Shown one piece after another: positions 25,002-33,098 of a stretch of DNA of 56,805 nucleotides (positions within the stretch are counted from its first letter, which is position 1; every line of letters starts with the position of its first letter). Both the position numbers and the translations under genes were made by a program. This DNA comes from Flavobacterium sp. 1355. Its GTDB lineage: Bacteria > Bacteroidota > Bacteroidia > Flavobacteriales > Flavobacteriaceae. A model generated the notes under the pieces. The model did not search any database and had not been told where the DNA came from. It worked only from the letters and a program-made list of their open reading frames with translations. The stretch is taken from the NCBI RefSeq assembly GCF_017833415.1, contig NZ_JAFICC010000023.1, positions 1 to 56,805 of the forward strand, written 5' to 3'.

Positions 25002-25040
25002 CAAAGCCACAAGGTTAATAAAAAAAACTTTGTGGCTTTG
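25002..25040. terminator. Hairpin between the GT51 pseudogene and SIMPL copy 1
   Basis: CAAAGCCACAA (25002-25012) pairs perfectly with 25030-25040, with an A/T-rich loop. It would end transcripts from the GT51 remnant. Confidence 0.6.
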
Positions 25041-25061
25041 TGCCGTGGCAAATTTTTAATA

Positions 25062-25614
25062 TTATAAATCAAATTCATCATCAGTTGCGAGAGAATCCAA
25101 TTTCACAGCTGTCGAATCCGGAACTTTGATTTTTATAAATGAGCGAGCATTTCCAGAAATATAAACCGGTAACTGCCCAATCGTATCCTCTGGAATTAAT
25201 AAACCTCGGCGGAACATTAAATTTTGTAAATACTTCTGATTTTTAACTACGTAATCTTTCAGGTTTCCCTGATCATTAAACTGATACATGAATTTTCTCG
25301 GTTTCGTAATGATAGTTGCCAGAACAAACATTCGTCTAAATTTAAAGAAGAAGGACTTTTTTGAAAATAGAAATGACTCGCTTCGCCAATTCCGTAAATA
25401 TTTGGTCCCCATTCAATAATATTAAAATAAACTTCGAGCATTCTTTCCTTGCTTACAATTTGGTTATTTTCCAGAATATAAACCAATAGAATTTCTTCAA
25501 GCTTTCACGAAAGCATTTTTTCGCGGGTTAGAAAAACGTTTTTAATCAGCTGCATGCTGATCGTGCTGGCGCCACGAGAGAATTTTTTGGTTCTGATGTT
25601 CTTTTGAATCGATT
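25062..25614 (-). pseudogene. Remnant of a GT51 transglycosylase gene (C-terminal third only)
   Basis: Translating in pieces gives a near copy of residues about 471-654 of the gene at 33099-35063. From the top: SIQKNIRTKKFSRGASTIS, then a TGA in place of the Arg codon after REKMLS, then LVYILENNQIVSKERMLEVY, then a 1-base deletion turning ECLFLATII into ECLFWQLSL, and in the next frame KPRKFMYQFNDQGNLKDYVV to the shared end DEFDL. The first two thirds, including the catalytic Glu motif, are missing, cut at an AATCGATT shared with the intact gene. Two inactivating changes and the missing start make it a dead copy. Confidence 0.9.
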
Positions 25615-25652
25615 ACCTGATCCGGCACCTTAATTAAAAGATTTAAAAAAAC

Positions 25653-25702
25653 ACAAATTCCACAGGTTTCACGAACTGATCCGTGCTATCTGTGGAATTT
25701 GT
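25653..25702. terminator. Hairpin after the MuiA-family gene
   Basis: ACAAATTCCACAG (25653-25665) pairs perfectly with 25690-25702. The 24-nt loop has an inner CACG/CGTG pair. It lies beyond the MuiA-family stop and next to the rearrangement junction. Confidence 0.6.
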
Positions 25703-25722
25703 ATTTAAAAATTCTATTTTAT

Positions 25723-27357
25723 TTACAGATTCAAAATCTGGTCTTTAGGATATTTAACCCTGTAACTGATTCTGAATTTTTTGTTTTCGTTGGGCTTCAA
25801 CTGAAGCTGCCAGGTCAGAATTCCTGTTTCGGTATTTACTTTTGCACCGTCACTTTGCAATAATTCGACTTCGATTTCTTTATTGGTGCTTAACGGATAT
25901 TGATCTTTCAATAATAATTCAACTGTTTCTTTTTTATTATTTCTTACTGTAATATCAAAAGTAAAAGTCTGTTCTTTTCTGGTAGATAAAAATTTAGTTC
26001 CGGATTTATCGGCGACTTTTTCGCGTTTAACAGACACTTTTTTATCGCGGCCCATGCTCAGGTTCAAAGTATCTCCGGTTTGGTTGGGTTCGATAAATGT
26101 TTTACCCACATACATCCCTTCAAAAATAATATTAGCTTCGCCACGCAGTAAATTGTATTTGCTGTAATCCGCAATTTCAGCCAGCAGAAAAGCTTCATTT
26201 TCAACTCTGGGAACCGAATAAAATTTATACGAAGCCGGCAGTTTTATTTCTTTTAAAGAAACACTATGCACTTTTCCATTTGATAAAATGTCATACGGAA
26301 TGTCGATATCAAACGAAATGTTAAGCTGATTTTCTGCTACAGTCGTATAATTAGAAACTGACGATTCCATCACGACCGGAGCATCCATTAGCATAGATTG
26401 ATCCGCTGTTTCTTTATATACACTTCCCTGCAATTGGTTTCTTTTATTCGTTCCGTACCCGGTAACAACAACTTCTTCATTATATGCCTGATTAGCCAGA
26501 AACCAGGAACTCAATATCGGAGCCTGATTATTTTGATTCGGAATACCGCTTGATAAAGTCAGTTTTACTTTTTTCCAGTCGATTCCGGTATTTTGAGCCA
26601 CTTGAGCTTTGTACATCATATTAATTGGTGACGTAACGCTTTCGGCACGTAAATCATAAAAAGGGGTCCAGCTGGCATTATTGGTTAAATAAGAAATGTC
26701 AAACGGAATTACTCCTGCAGTTTGGTTCATCACCTGCAGAATAAGTTTTCCTGATGATGTTTTTTCTTCCTTATTAGCATTAACTTCCAGTTTATTGTTA
26801 AGTTTTTGCAGTACTTCATTGAGTTTGAGTTGTTTTTCAGAAAGAGTATTGATGTTATTGGCAATTTCGATTTGTTTATTTTTATAATATTCTACCATTT
26901 TCATTAATTCGACTACGTTCAAACCGGAATTTACGCCCGATATCTGTTGGTTTTTATCTAAAAGCTGTATCGTTTTGTTCTCCGAATTAATAGTATTGTT
27001 TACTTTCTGAATTTCCTTCTGAACCAAAACAATACTGTCTCTCACTATTTTTAACGCCGGTGACTTCGCATCACTTTCATATTCAGAAATATAATTATTG
27101 GTAAACTGAACCGAAAGAACCGTTACGCTAGCTGGCGCACCAATTTGTATTGAACTTTCATTTAAGTTTACCGCCACATTTTTGATTACAATTTCGCTTG
27201 CTCCGGCCGGCAGTGTCGCACTTGCATTTTGAGATAATTCTGCAGCATTAAAATATACGGTGGCAGCTTTTACTTTGGCGGTTGTAAAAATCGGTTTTTG
27301 CGCAAAGGCAAAAGTGACCATTAGTAATAAAAGTGCCGTGGCTTGTTTTTTGATCAT
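25723..27357 (-). CDS. MuiA/DUF4139-family protein with a SusC-like signature insert
   Basis: This 544-aa secreted protein (signal MIKKQATALLLLMVTFAFAQ) has the two-part layout of the mucoidy-inhibitor MuiA family: an N-terminal DUF4140 part (VKAATVYFNAAELSQNASAT), a coiled-coil stretch (about 105-195), and a C-terminal DUF4139 beta domain (ISYLTNNASWTPFYDLRAES ... FRISYRVKYPKDQ). Inserted at residues 294-313 is EEVVVTGYGTNKRNQLQGSV, which reads like the start of the plug domain of SusC/RagA receptors. Function is unknown; exported, probably periplasmic or on the outer membrane. It is the last gene of the VWA - L,D-transpeptidase - MuiA run. Confidence 0.85.
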   Translation of the reverse strand: MIKKQATALLLLMVTFAFAQKPIFTTAKVKAATVYFNAAELSQNASATLPAGASEIVIKNVAVNLNESSIQIGAPASVTVLSVQFTNNYISEYESDAKSPALKIVRDSIVLVQKEIQKVNNTINSENKTIQLLDKNQQISGVNSGLNVVELMKMVEYYKNKQIEIANNINTLSEKQLKLNEVLQKLNNKLEVNANKEEKTSSGKLILQVMNQTAGVIPFDISYLTNNASWTPFYDLRAESVTSPINMMYKAQVAQNTGIDWKKVKLTLSSGIPNQNNQAPILSSWFLANQAYNEEVVVTGYGTNKRNQLQGSVYKETADQSMLMDAPVVMESSVSNYTTVAENQLNISFDIDIPYDILSNGKVHSVSLKEIKLPASYKFYSVPRVENEAFLLAEIADYSKYNLLRGEANIIFEGMYVGKTFIEPNQTGDTLNLSMGRDKKVSVKREKVADKSGTKFLSTRKEQTFTFDITVRNNKKETVELLLKDQYPLSTNKEIEVELLQSDGAKVNTETGILTWQLQLKPNENKKFRISYRVKYPKDQILNL

Positions 27358-27416
27358 TGGTTTATATTTAAATTATTTTTAAGAGATAGACTACAAATAT
27401 CAAGATATGAATTGAT

Positions 27417-28037
27417 TTAATAGTACATCACAAGAATTATTTTCTTTTCAGAATTATCGATTGTTCTTTCAAGTACACTAAAAAATTTTTCATTTACCAT
27501 CGGGCATCCCAGACTGTTGCAAATCGGGTATAATTGTTCTTCAAAAGGAACGTCTTCATATTTATGAAGCACTACATTTCTGTCAAAGGCATTACTGTTG
27601 GTTTTGTCTAAACCGTATAGTTTGTAAGCTTTTCCAAATCTTCCGGAATAAGAACTTCCAATCGCATATTTTCCCAACGAACTGCAATTCGAGCCTTTTG
27701 TATTACTAAATCGCAGTTTTCCCTCAATTCCTGTTTCTGATCCCGAACCGTGTCCCACTAACCCTTTGTCAATCAATTTATGATGTTTTAAGTCATAAAT
27801 AAAAAACCGATTTTTTCCTGATTCTATTTTCATGTCTAAAAAGAAAGCGATATCTGAATTGTATTTAGAAGTTTTCCCCAAAAAACGCCTAATCTCAGTC
27901 ACTTCACTTTTTAGTTTCTCTTCATAAGAATAAACCGGTTTTGAATTTGTTTTTAATGGCTTTTCGTTATTGTTTCTGCAGGCCAGAATTAGGCAGGAAA
28001 AGCCAGTCAGAAGCAAGATGAAAATGTTCTTTTTCAT
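27417..28037 (-). CDS. L,D-transpeptidase-like lipoprotein (murein L,D-transpeptidase catalytic domain family)
   Basis: This 206-aa protein has the lipobox LILAC (Cys20). The catalytic core has the conserved His at 158 (NRNVVLHKY-like, here DRNVVLHKY) and the SLGCPMVNEKFF motif with Cys178 as nucleophile, as in L,D-transpeptidases that cross-link or trim peptidoglycan. KGSNCSSLGKYAIGSSYSGR upstream is the substrate-side segment of this family. It starts 25 bp after the VWA gene and 59 bp before the MuiA-family gene, so one transcript is likely. A wall-modifying role in the periplasm follows from the family; the exact reaction is not shown. Confidence 0.85.
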   Translation of the reverse strand: MKKNIFILLLTGFSCLILACRNNNEKPLKTNSKPVYSYEEKLKSEVTEIRRFLGKTSKYNSDIAFFLDMKIESGKNRFFIYDLKHHKLIDKGLVGHGSGSETGIEGKLRFSNTKGSNCSSLGKYAIGSSYSGRFGKAYKLYGLDKTNSNAFDRNVVLHKYEDVPFEEQLYPICNSLGCPMVNEKFFSVLERTIDNSEKKIILVMYY

Positions 28038-28062
28038 TTTCGCAGATTGATTCTAAGTGTGA

Positions 28063-29217
28063 TTATTTCTCAACCGTATAACCTTTCACTTTTGCAAAAG
28101 CCACAATAGAGGTGTTGATGGTATTGCCCAAATCATCCTGTTTTTTAGTTTTTTTAGATTCAGTTTCAATATATTGCTGGCGTTTTTTTGCCAATACACT
28201 AATTTCTTTCTGGATTGTTTCTCTCTCTTTCTTTTTTTCAGTCACTATTTGTTCAAGTTCTACTGTAGATTTATTCTGAAGTTCTACTGGCAGTTCTTCT
28301 TTTTTTAGTTTTGAAATTGCTCCGGCATCATCTTTTACTTTGTCAACCAAATCCCAGCTTTCATTTTTATAAGCCGCTTTTGATTTGCTTACAGCACGGT
28401 CTGTATAATTGGCAGCCGAAACTTTTTTGGCATTTTGGTCCTGAGTCACCTGATTCATTTTTTTTGCTGCTCCTTTGGCTCCGTAATTAATGTATGTTTT
28501 GTTTATTTTTTCATCGCATTTGGAGATTTCCTCATCATAAGGAGTTGCAATATATTCTACAGCCTGATTGGCGTCGATGTTAAAATATTTGCCTTTTCCG
28601 TAATCGGCACCATCTTTCCATAAAGTGCTGATGCCTTCTTTTTTGTCACCACAAAAAATAGTATTCACATAAATATCATTTTTCAACGCATTGCTGATGG
28701 CCTCTTTGTAGCTCACACCGCCCTGATTAAATTCCTCATTGCCGGCAATGTAAATCAGTTTCATGTTATTGCTTTCTTTTGCCCATTGTAACTGTTTTGT
28801 CGCATCCTGAATTACAGCACCGCAATATTCGTTTCCGCCGTTGGTTTTTAGCGCAAATAGTTTTTCAGAAATCAAATCTAAATCGGTCGAAAGCGGTGTT
28901 ATTTGTCTGATGTAATTTGATTTTTGCGATAAGCCGTCATTTCCATATTCGTATAACGCAATTTCTATATCCGGTGCCTTCCCATCGTATTTTAGCGTTG
29001 TTAAAGTATTCACTATATTCCATAATCTGGATTTCGCCTGATCGATTAAACCATCCATACTGCTGGAGGTATCCAGCAAAAGTGCCACTTGTATTTTTGT
29101 GTTTTCTACAGCTGGTTTTTCGATTTTAGTTTTGTCTTTTGAATTTGCATTTGAAGAATTAAAGCCCAACGAAATAATAGCAGTAAAAATTACCGGGATA
29201 AAGAGATTTGATTTCAT
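28063..29217 (-). CDS. Secreted von Willebrand A-domain protein
   Basis: The ATG at 29215-29217 gives 384 aa with a signal peptide (MKSNLFIPVIFTAIISLGFN); the longer frame covers the promoter. The VWA domain starts at about 41: IQVALLLDTSSSMDG holds the MIDAS metal site D49-x-S51-x-S53, with YEYGNDGLS and TNGGNEYCGAVIQ as the later loops. The C-terminal 170 residues are charged helix (KKMNQVTQDQNAKKV ... EKKKERETIQKEISVLAKKR) and should form a coiled coil. VWA domains bind protein partners through a metal ion. Its promoter shares an operator with the SIMPL gene. Confidence 0.87.
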   Translation of the reverse strand: MKSNLFIPVIFTAIISLGFNSSNANSKDKTKIEKPAVENTKIQVALLLDTSSSMDGLIDQAKSRLWNIVNTLTTLKYDGKAPDIEIALYEYGNDGLSQKSNYIRQITPLSTDLDLISEKLFALKTNGGNEYCGAVIQDATKQLQWAKESNNMKLIYIAGNEEFNQGGVSYKEAISNALKNDIYVNTIFCGDKKEGISTLWKDGADYGKGKYFNIDANQAVEYIATPYDEEISKCDEKINKTYINYGAKGAAKKMNQVTQDQNAKKVSAANYTDRAVSKSKAAYKNESWDLVDKVKDDAGAISKLKKEELPVELQNKSTVELEQIVTEKKKERETIQKEISVLAKKRQQYIETESKKTKKQDDLGNTINTSIVAFAKVKGYTVEK

Positions 29218-29247
29218 AATTTTAGTTTTAATTGGATGATTACAGAT

Positions 29248-29314
29248 CAAACTTAAAGACTTAAAAAGCACGTTTTTTGAACAAATGGTGAAACAGCATT
29301 TTGACTTGGTGAAA
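29248..29314 (-). promoter_or_regulatory. VWA promoter with a 21-bp-period direct repeat (operator copy A)
   Basis: On the minus strand TTTCACCA occurs twice (plus-strand 29307-29314 and 29286-29293), starts exactly 21 bp apart, so both half-sites face the same side of the helix. A TAAGTTTG -7 box (29248-29255) follows, and no TTG -33 box is present, as expected for an activated promoter. The distal half-site begins 52 bp upstream of the -7 box edge, the same as in copy B at 30316-30382. Confidence 0.7.
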
Positions 29315-29326
29315 TGTTTCTGCGTA

Positions 29327-30289
29327 TTAATAATTTTGTCTGGAGTTATTTAAATTCAGCGTTTTTAAATCTCCATTTGGAGTAACCAGAATAAATTCCT
29401 TATCTGTTTTTGAAGATATTTTCTTTTCTCTGTTAATCGCTATTTTAACTTCATATTGAATTTGAATAACAGGTTCTAAGACAGTTGGATTAATTACAAA
29501 ATCAAATTCTTTGCCCATTATCGGCTGATAATAAAGTGTGGCAGATTTGTTAACCTGGTTTATGTTTGCTGCTTTTTTTAAGTTTAAGGAAGAACTGTTA
29601 TAAGCTTCGTATGATTTATACATTTCCACAGGTACATTTACGAGGTAGTCATCGGCGATTCTTTTTTCAGCATTGGCAAAAGTATCTCCAAGCAGTACTT
29701 CGTAGTTTTTTATTTTTTCCTGAATCAAAAGCTTTGCTTTGTTCATCATTTCTTTCTTAATTGTTTCTAATGTATTTGAGAAATAGTCAACCCGAACCAG
29801 ATCATAGATTTCATTATTGGATAAAATAGAAATAAACTCATTGAGCTGATTGGGGTCTGAGTATTTGATATGAATGTTTTTCTTGACTTCAAATCCTGCA
29901 GGAACTTCATTATACGTTTTACGATTAAAAACTTTTTTCTCGACTTCATATTCATATACAGGAACAAAAGAAATCATGTCAACAAAAGTTTCAACGCCTT
30001 TTTTAAGTCTAATCTCATTGAGCGACTGCGTAATTCTTTGGTCAATTAATTCATTAACTTCCTTAGTTGTCTTACCGGTTTGTGATGTGCTGAAAATAGC
30101 TGTGTAAGCATCTGCCTTAACATTGGCAAGACCTTTTACACTGACAACAATATCAGTATTTTGTGGAAAGTCAATATTTATAGTTTTGTTGGAATAATAC
30201 TGATTCTGATAATTGACATTTCCTGAGGCCTGACCAATTATAAGTGAAGAAAATAATAAAGTTAAAACGCTAAAGAATAGTTTTTTCAT
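29327..30289 (-). CDS. SIMPL-domain periplasmic protein, copy 2
   Basis: This 320-aa protein has the signal peptide MKKLFFSVLTLLFSSLIIGQ and the same domain layout as copy 1: VSVKGLANVKADAYTAIFST, ELIDQRITQSLNEIRLKKGV, FVDMISFVPVYEYEVEKKVF, and QIQYEVKIAI near the end. The two copies agree at most positions, with copy 2 the one tied to the operator and regulator genes, so it is likely the original. It is divergent from the histidine kinase gene and lies upstream of the VWA gene on the same strand. Confidence 0.88.
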   Translation of the reverse strand: MKKLFFSVLTLLFSSLIIGQASGNVNYQNQYYSNKTINIDFPQNTDIVVSVKGLANVKADAYTAIFSTSQTGKTTKEVNELIDQRITQSLNEIRLKKGVETFVDMISFVPVYEYEVEKKVFNRKTYNEVPAGFEVKKNIHIKYSDPNQLNEFISILSNNEIYDLVRVDYFSNTLETIKKEMMNKAKLLIQEKIKNYEVLLGDTFANAEKRIADDYLVNVPVEMYKSYEAYNSSSLNLKKAANINQVNKSATLYYQPIMGKEFDFVINPTVLEPVIQIQYEVKIAINREKKISSKTDKEFILVTPNGDLKTLNLNNSRQNY

Positions 30290-30315
30290 GGTTATGGTTT
30301 TTAAGAATTAAGGAT

Positions 30316-30382
30316 CAAATGTATTGATCGAAAAAACGTATTTTTGGAAGAATGGGTCAACAGGTCGTTTGACTTGGTGAAA
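30316..30382 (-). promoter_or_regulatory. SIMPL promoter with a 21-bp-period direct repeat (operator copy B)
   Basis: The minus strand carries TTTCACCA (plus-strand 30375-30382) and a second half-site with the core TTGACC (30355-30360), 21 bp apart. A TACATTTG -7 box lies at 30316-30323, with no TTG -33 box. About 45 bases in all, including a shared ACTTGGTGAAA, align with operator copy A. It sits between two divergent genes, so it may also control the kinase-regulator operon starting at 30439. Confidence 0.7.
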
Positions 30383-30438
30383 AATATAGGATAGGAATTT
30401 AGAATTAGGTTACTTTACACTTTCAAAATAACTTATTT

Positions 30439-32262
30439 GTGAAACGTCAATTTTTAATTAGTTTTAGTTTGTTTTGTCTGGTACTATTATTTCCGCATCG
30501 AACAATAGCGCAGGCATTTCCTGTGCAGAAAAGTGAAAAAAGTAAGCAGGTCAAAATCAGCAAAGCTGCCGACGATTTATCCAGATCATTAGATGAAAAT
30601 GATGAGGCAAAAATTGCTCAGAATTATGAAAAGTTAGCCAACGAATTTTTAAATAATGGAGATAATGCCAAAGCGGAAGAATATTTTAAAAAAGCATTAA
30701 CCAGTTATACCAAATTAAAACTGGCTGATGACAAAATCCGTGTAACACGAAGTCTTGCAAAAACACAGGAAAACCAGAAAAACTTTGATTCGGCGATTAA
30801 AAATTATGAAGTTGCGGGTTCATTGGCAAAAGATGTATCTGAAGAAAAGATAAATTTGAATGATGCAAACCGGCTTAAAAATGCATCAAATCCTGCAAGT
30901 CAAAAAGATTATGTAGATTCTAATATCGAATTGCTGAAAAAAGAAAAGAAAAGCGAAGAAGTTACAGAAGCCTATGTTCAGAAAGCACAAAATTCACTAG
31001 ACTTAAAAAATAAAAAGGTTGCAATAGAAAGTTATAAAAAGGCATTAGTATATGCAAAAGATAAGCCAGAGGAGGTTATAAAAATCAAAAACGAAATTGC
31101 AAAAGTGTATGCAGAAGACAACCAGTTTGATAAAGCGCTTGCAATTAACGAAAAATTGCTCACCGATGCCAGAAAAAGCAAAGATTATTCTACCGAGATA
31201 AAACAACTGCAATCCCTCTCATCACTTTATTTTGAGAAAAAAGAACCCGAAAAAGCAATTGCATCACTCAAAGAAGCGTATAACATATCGTTTGAAAAAG
31301 GAAATTCGGCGGAAGCCAAAAAAAGCCTGTCTTCCTTAATTCAATATTATAAAACCAAAGGGCTGAATAAGGAAAGTATGGCTTTGTACGAAGAATTTTT
31401 TGAAAACTTCGAAAAATTGATTCGTTCTGATACTACTTTAATCGACGCCAAAACATTTCAGATTACCGAAGATAAAATACGTCAGCTGGAAAAAGAAAAA
31501 ACTTTGAAAGACGAATTGATTTCAAAGAAAAACACCTTCAATTATTTTCTGATTGGGTCGGTAATTTTATTACTGCTTTTGTTTTTATTTATTGTGAAGG
31601 CTTTATATTCCATTAAAATCAAAAATAAAGAAATTGCGCTTCAATCACTTCGACGCGAAATGAATCCGCATTTTATTTTTAACAGTTTGAATAGTGTCAA
31701 TCAGTTTATTTCTGAAAATAAAGAATTGGAAGCAAATAAATACCTGACATCATATTCTAATTTGATGCGGAATATGATGGAAAACTCCAATAAAGATTTT
31801 ATTTCTTTGGATAAGGAAGTAGAACAATTAAAGAAATACCTGGATCTCGAACATCTGCGTTTTCAGGATAAATTCGATTTTGAAATTATAGTAGATGAAG
31901 CCTTGGATGCTGAAAGAGTTTTTGTTCCGAATATGATTTTGCAGCCGCATTTAGAGAATGCTATTTGGCACGGATTGCGATATCTAAATGAAAAAGGATT
32001 TTTGTCCTTACGATTTGATTTAAAAGGCGGAAAAATCAACGTCACCATTGAAGATAACGGAATTGGTTTAACCAAAAGCCGTGAACTCAAAACAACGAAC
32101 CAGAAAATTTACGAATCCCGAGGATTGAACAATACAAAAGAGCGTATTGACCTTTTGAACGAATTGTATAAAAAGAATATTTCATTTAAAATTTCAGAAA
32201 AAAGAGGAGAAGAGAAAGGAACTATCGTTGAGATCGTTTTTCCATTAATTGACAAAATATGA
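30439..32262 (+). CDS. TPR-containing sensor histidine kinase (LytS/YehU type)
   Basis: The start is GTG at 30439, chosen because MKRQFLISFSLFCLVLLFPH then reads as a signal peptide. This 607-aa protein has periplasmic TPR-like helices from about 45 to 330, a membrane helix at about 368-390, and a His_kinase (PF06580) core: REMNPHFIFNSLNSVNQFI with phospho-acceptor His411, and an ATPase domain with ILQPHLENAIWHGLR (N box), EDNGIGL and the SRGLNNTKERIDLL G box. It should phosphorylate the LytTR regulator whose ATG overlaps its stop. The signal is unknown; the TPR part suggests binding of a periplasmic peptide or protein. Confidence 0.92.
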   Translation: MKRQFLISFSLFCLVLLFPHRTIAQAFPVQKSEKSKQVKISKAADDLSRSLDENDEAKIAQNYEKLANEFLNNGDNAKAEEYFKKALTSYTKLKLADDKIRVTRSLAKTQENQKNFDSAIKNYEVAGSLAKDVSEEKINLNDANRLKNASNPASQKDYVDSNIELLKKEKKSEEVTEAYVQKAQNSLDLKNKKVAIESYKKALVYAKDKPEEVIKIKNEIAKVYAEDNQFDKALAINEKLLTDARKSKDYSTEIKQLQSLSSLYFEKKEPEKAIASLKEAYNISFEKGNSAEAKKSLSSLIQYYKTKGLNKESMALYEEFFENFEKLIRSDTTLIDAKTFQITEDKIRQLEKEKTLKDELISKKNTFNYFLIGSVILLLLLFLFIVKALYSIKIKNKEIALQSLRREMNPHFIFNSLNSVNQFISENKELEANKYLTSYSNLMRNMMENSNKDFISLDKEVEQLKKYLDLEHLRFQDKFDFEIIVDEALDAERVFVPNMILQPHLENAIWHGLRYLNEKGFLSLRFDLKGGKINVTIEDNGIGLTKSRELKTTNQKIYESRGLNNTKERIDLLNELYKKNISFKISEKRGEEKGTIVEIVFPLIDKI

Positions 32263-33008
32263 TGACTTTTCAAAAAATAAAAAGTGTAATTGTCGAAGAT
32301 GAACTGGCGGCGCGCGAAGTGCTCAAAAATTATTTGAGTAAATATTGCCCGCAGGTTGAAGTTGTCGGTGAAGCTCAAAATATAAAAGAAGCTGTTCCGT
32401 TACTGCATGATATTAAACCGCAGTTAGTTTTTCTGGATGTCGAAATGCCTTTCGGCAATGCTTTTGATGTGTTGGAAGCCTGCAAAGAACTGCATTTTGA
32501 AACCATATTTGTAACCGCCTTTTCTGAATATTCACTAAAAGCCTTAAATCAGAGTGCGGCATATTATCTGCTAAAACCAATCAGTATCGAAGAATTGATC
32601 GTTGCAGTTAATAAAGTGCAGCATCAGATCATGAATCATGAGATTTTTAACAGAAACAAAATTATTGTAGAAAATTTTCATGAACCTAAACCCGAAAAAC
32701 AACAAGTGATTCTGCCAACGCTTGAAGGTTTTGAAGTAGTAAAAATGGAAGAAATCGTACGCCTGCGCGGCAACGGAAATTTTACCGATTTGTATCTGAA
32801 TAACGGAACAAAAAAAATGGTCTGCAGATTTTTAAAGCACTTTTCAGAAATTCTGCCCCTGCCTTTTATCCGGGTTCATAAATCGCATATTATCAATATG
32901 AACTGCGTAAAATCATATAATAAAGGCGGTATAATAACGCTGAATGATGGAACTGAAATCGAGGTTTCTCCAACTTACAAAGAAGAATTTTTAAAGAACT
33001 TTCGATAG
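32259..33008 (+). CDS. LytTR-family response regulator
   Basis: This 249-aa protein starts in an ATGA overlap with the kinase stop. The receiver domain has the acidic pocket at VEDE (12-15), phospho-acceptor Asp60 in LVFLDVEMP, the Thr/Ala switch in FVTAFSEYSL and KPIS with the Lys. The LytTR DNA-binding domain follows from about 145: VRLRGNGNFTDLYLNNGTKK, FLKHFSEILPLPFIRVHKSH, INMNCVKSYNKGG and GTEIEVSPTYKEEFLKNF. LytTR proteins bind pairs of direct repeats about 21 bp apart; the operators at 29286-29314 and 30354-30382 have that spacing, so it is the prime candidate for their activator. Confidence 0.93.
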   Translation: MMTFQKIKSVIVEDELAAREVLKNYLSKYCPQVEVVGEAQNIKEAVPLLHDIKPQLVFLDVEMPFGNAFDVLEACKELHFETIFVTAFSEYSLKALNQSAAYYLLKPISIEELIVAVNKVQHQIMNHEIFNRNKIIVENFHEPKPEKQQVILPTLEGFEVVKMEEIVRLRGNGNFTDLYLNNGTKKMVCRFLKHFSEILPLPFIRVHKSHIINMNCVKSYNKGGIITLNDGTEIEVSPTYKEEFLKNFR

Positions 33009-33010
33009 CT

Positions 33011-33089
33011 TCCTGCAAGGTTTCCAAAACCTTGTAGGTCTTATCCTTAACCCCATGAATACCTACAAGGTTTTGGAAACCTTGCAGGA
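33011..33089. repeat. 29-bp perfect inverted repeat with palindromic arms
   Basis: The arms at 33011-33039 and 33061-33089 are perfect complements with a 21-nt loop. Each arm also contains its own inner palindrome (CAAGGTTT, a 3-base centre, AAACCTTG), so cruciform and two-hairpin forms are both possible. It separates the convergent response-regulator and GT51 genes and can act as a two-way terminator. The hairpins at 7610-7639 and 23885-23919 look like short relatives. Confidence 0.85.
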
Positions 33090-33098
33090 GATAAAAAT

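Larger units (their letters stand above)
23861..25633. repeat. Two 19-bp copies of the aldo/keto reductase 3' end bracketing a 1.7-kb segment
   Basis: ACCTGATCCAGCACCTTAA (23861-23879, the real end of the gene) recurs with one change as ACCTGATCCGGCACCTTAA at 25615-25633, in the same orientation. The segment between holds the first SIMPL gene and the GT51 pseudogene, both relatives of genes near 29.3-35 kb. The second copy is fused directly to the GT51 remnant, so it marks a recombination junction at about 25607-25614. The interval covers both copies and the segment between. Confidence 0.75.

Noticed and set aside
25002..25040. Possible small RNA from the hairpin near the GT51 remnant
   Set aside because: The hairpin is short and lies where a terminator is expected. 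No promoter for a separate RNA was seen.
24926..25081. N-terminal extension of SIMPL copy 1
   Set aside because: It would cover the -7 box and a hairpin, and the signal peptide starts at 24925.
29218..29271. N-terminal extension of the VWA protein
   Set aside because: It spans the promoter region and would hide a good signal peptide.
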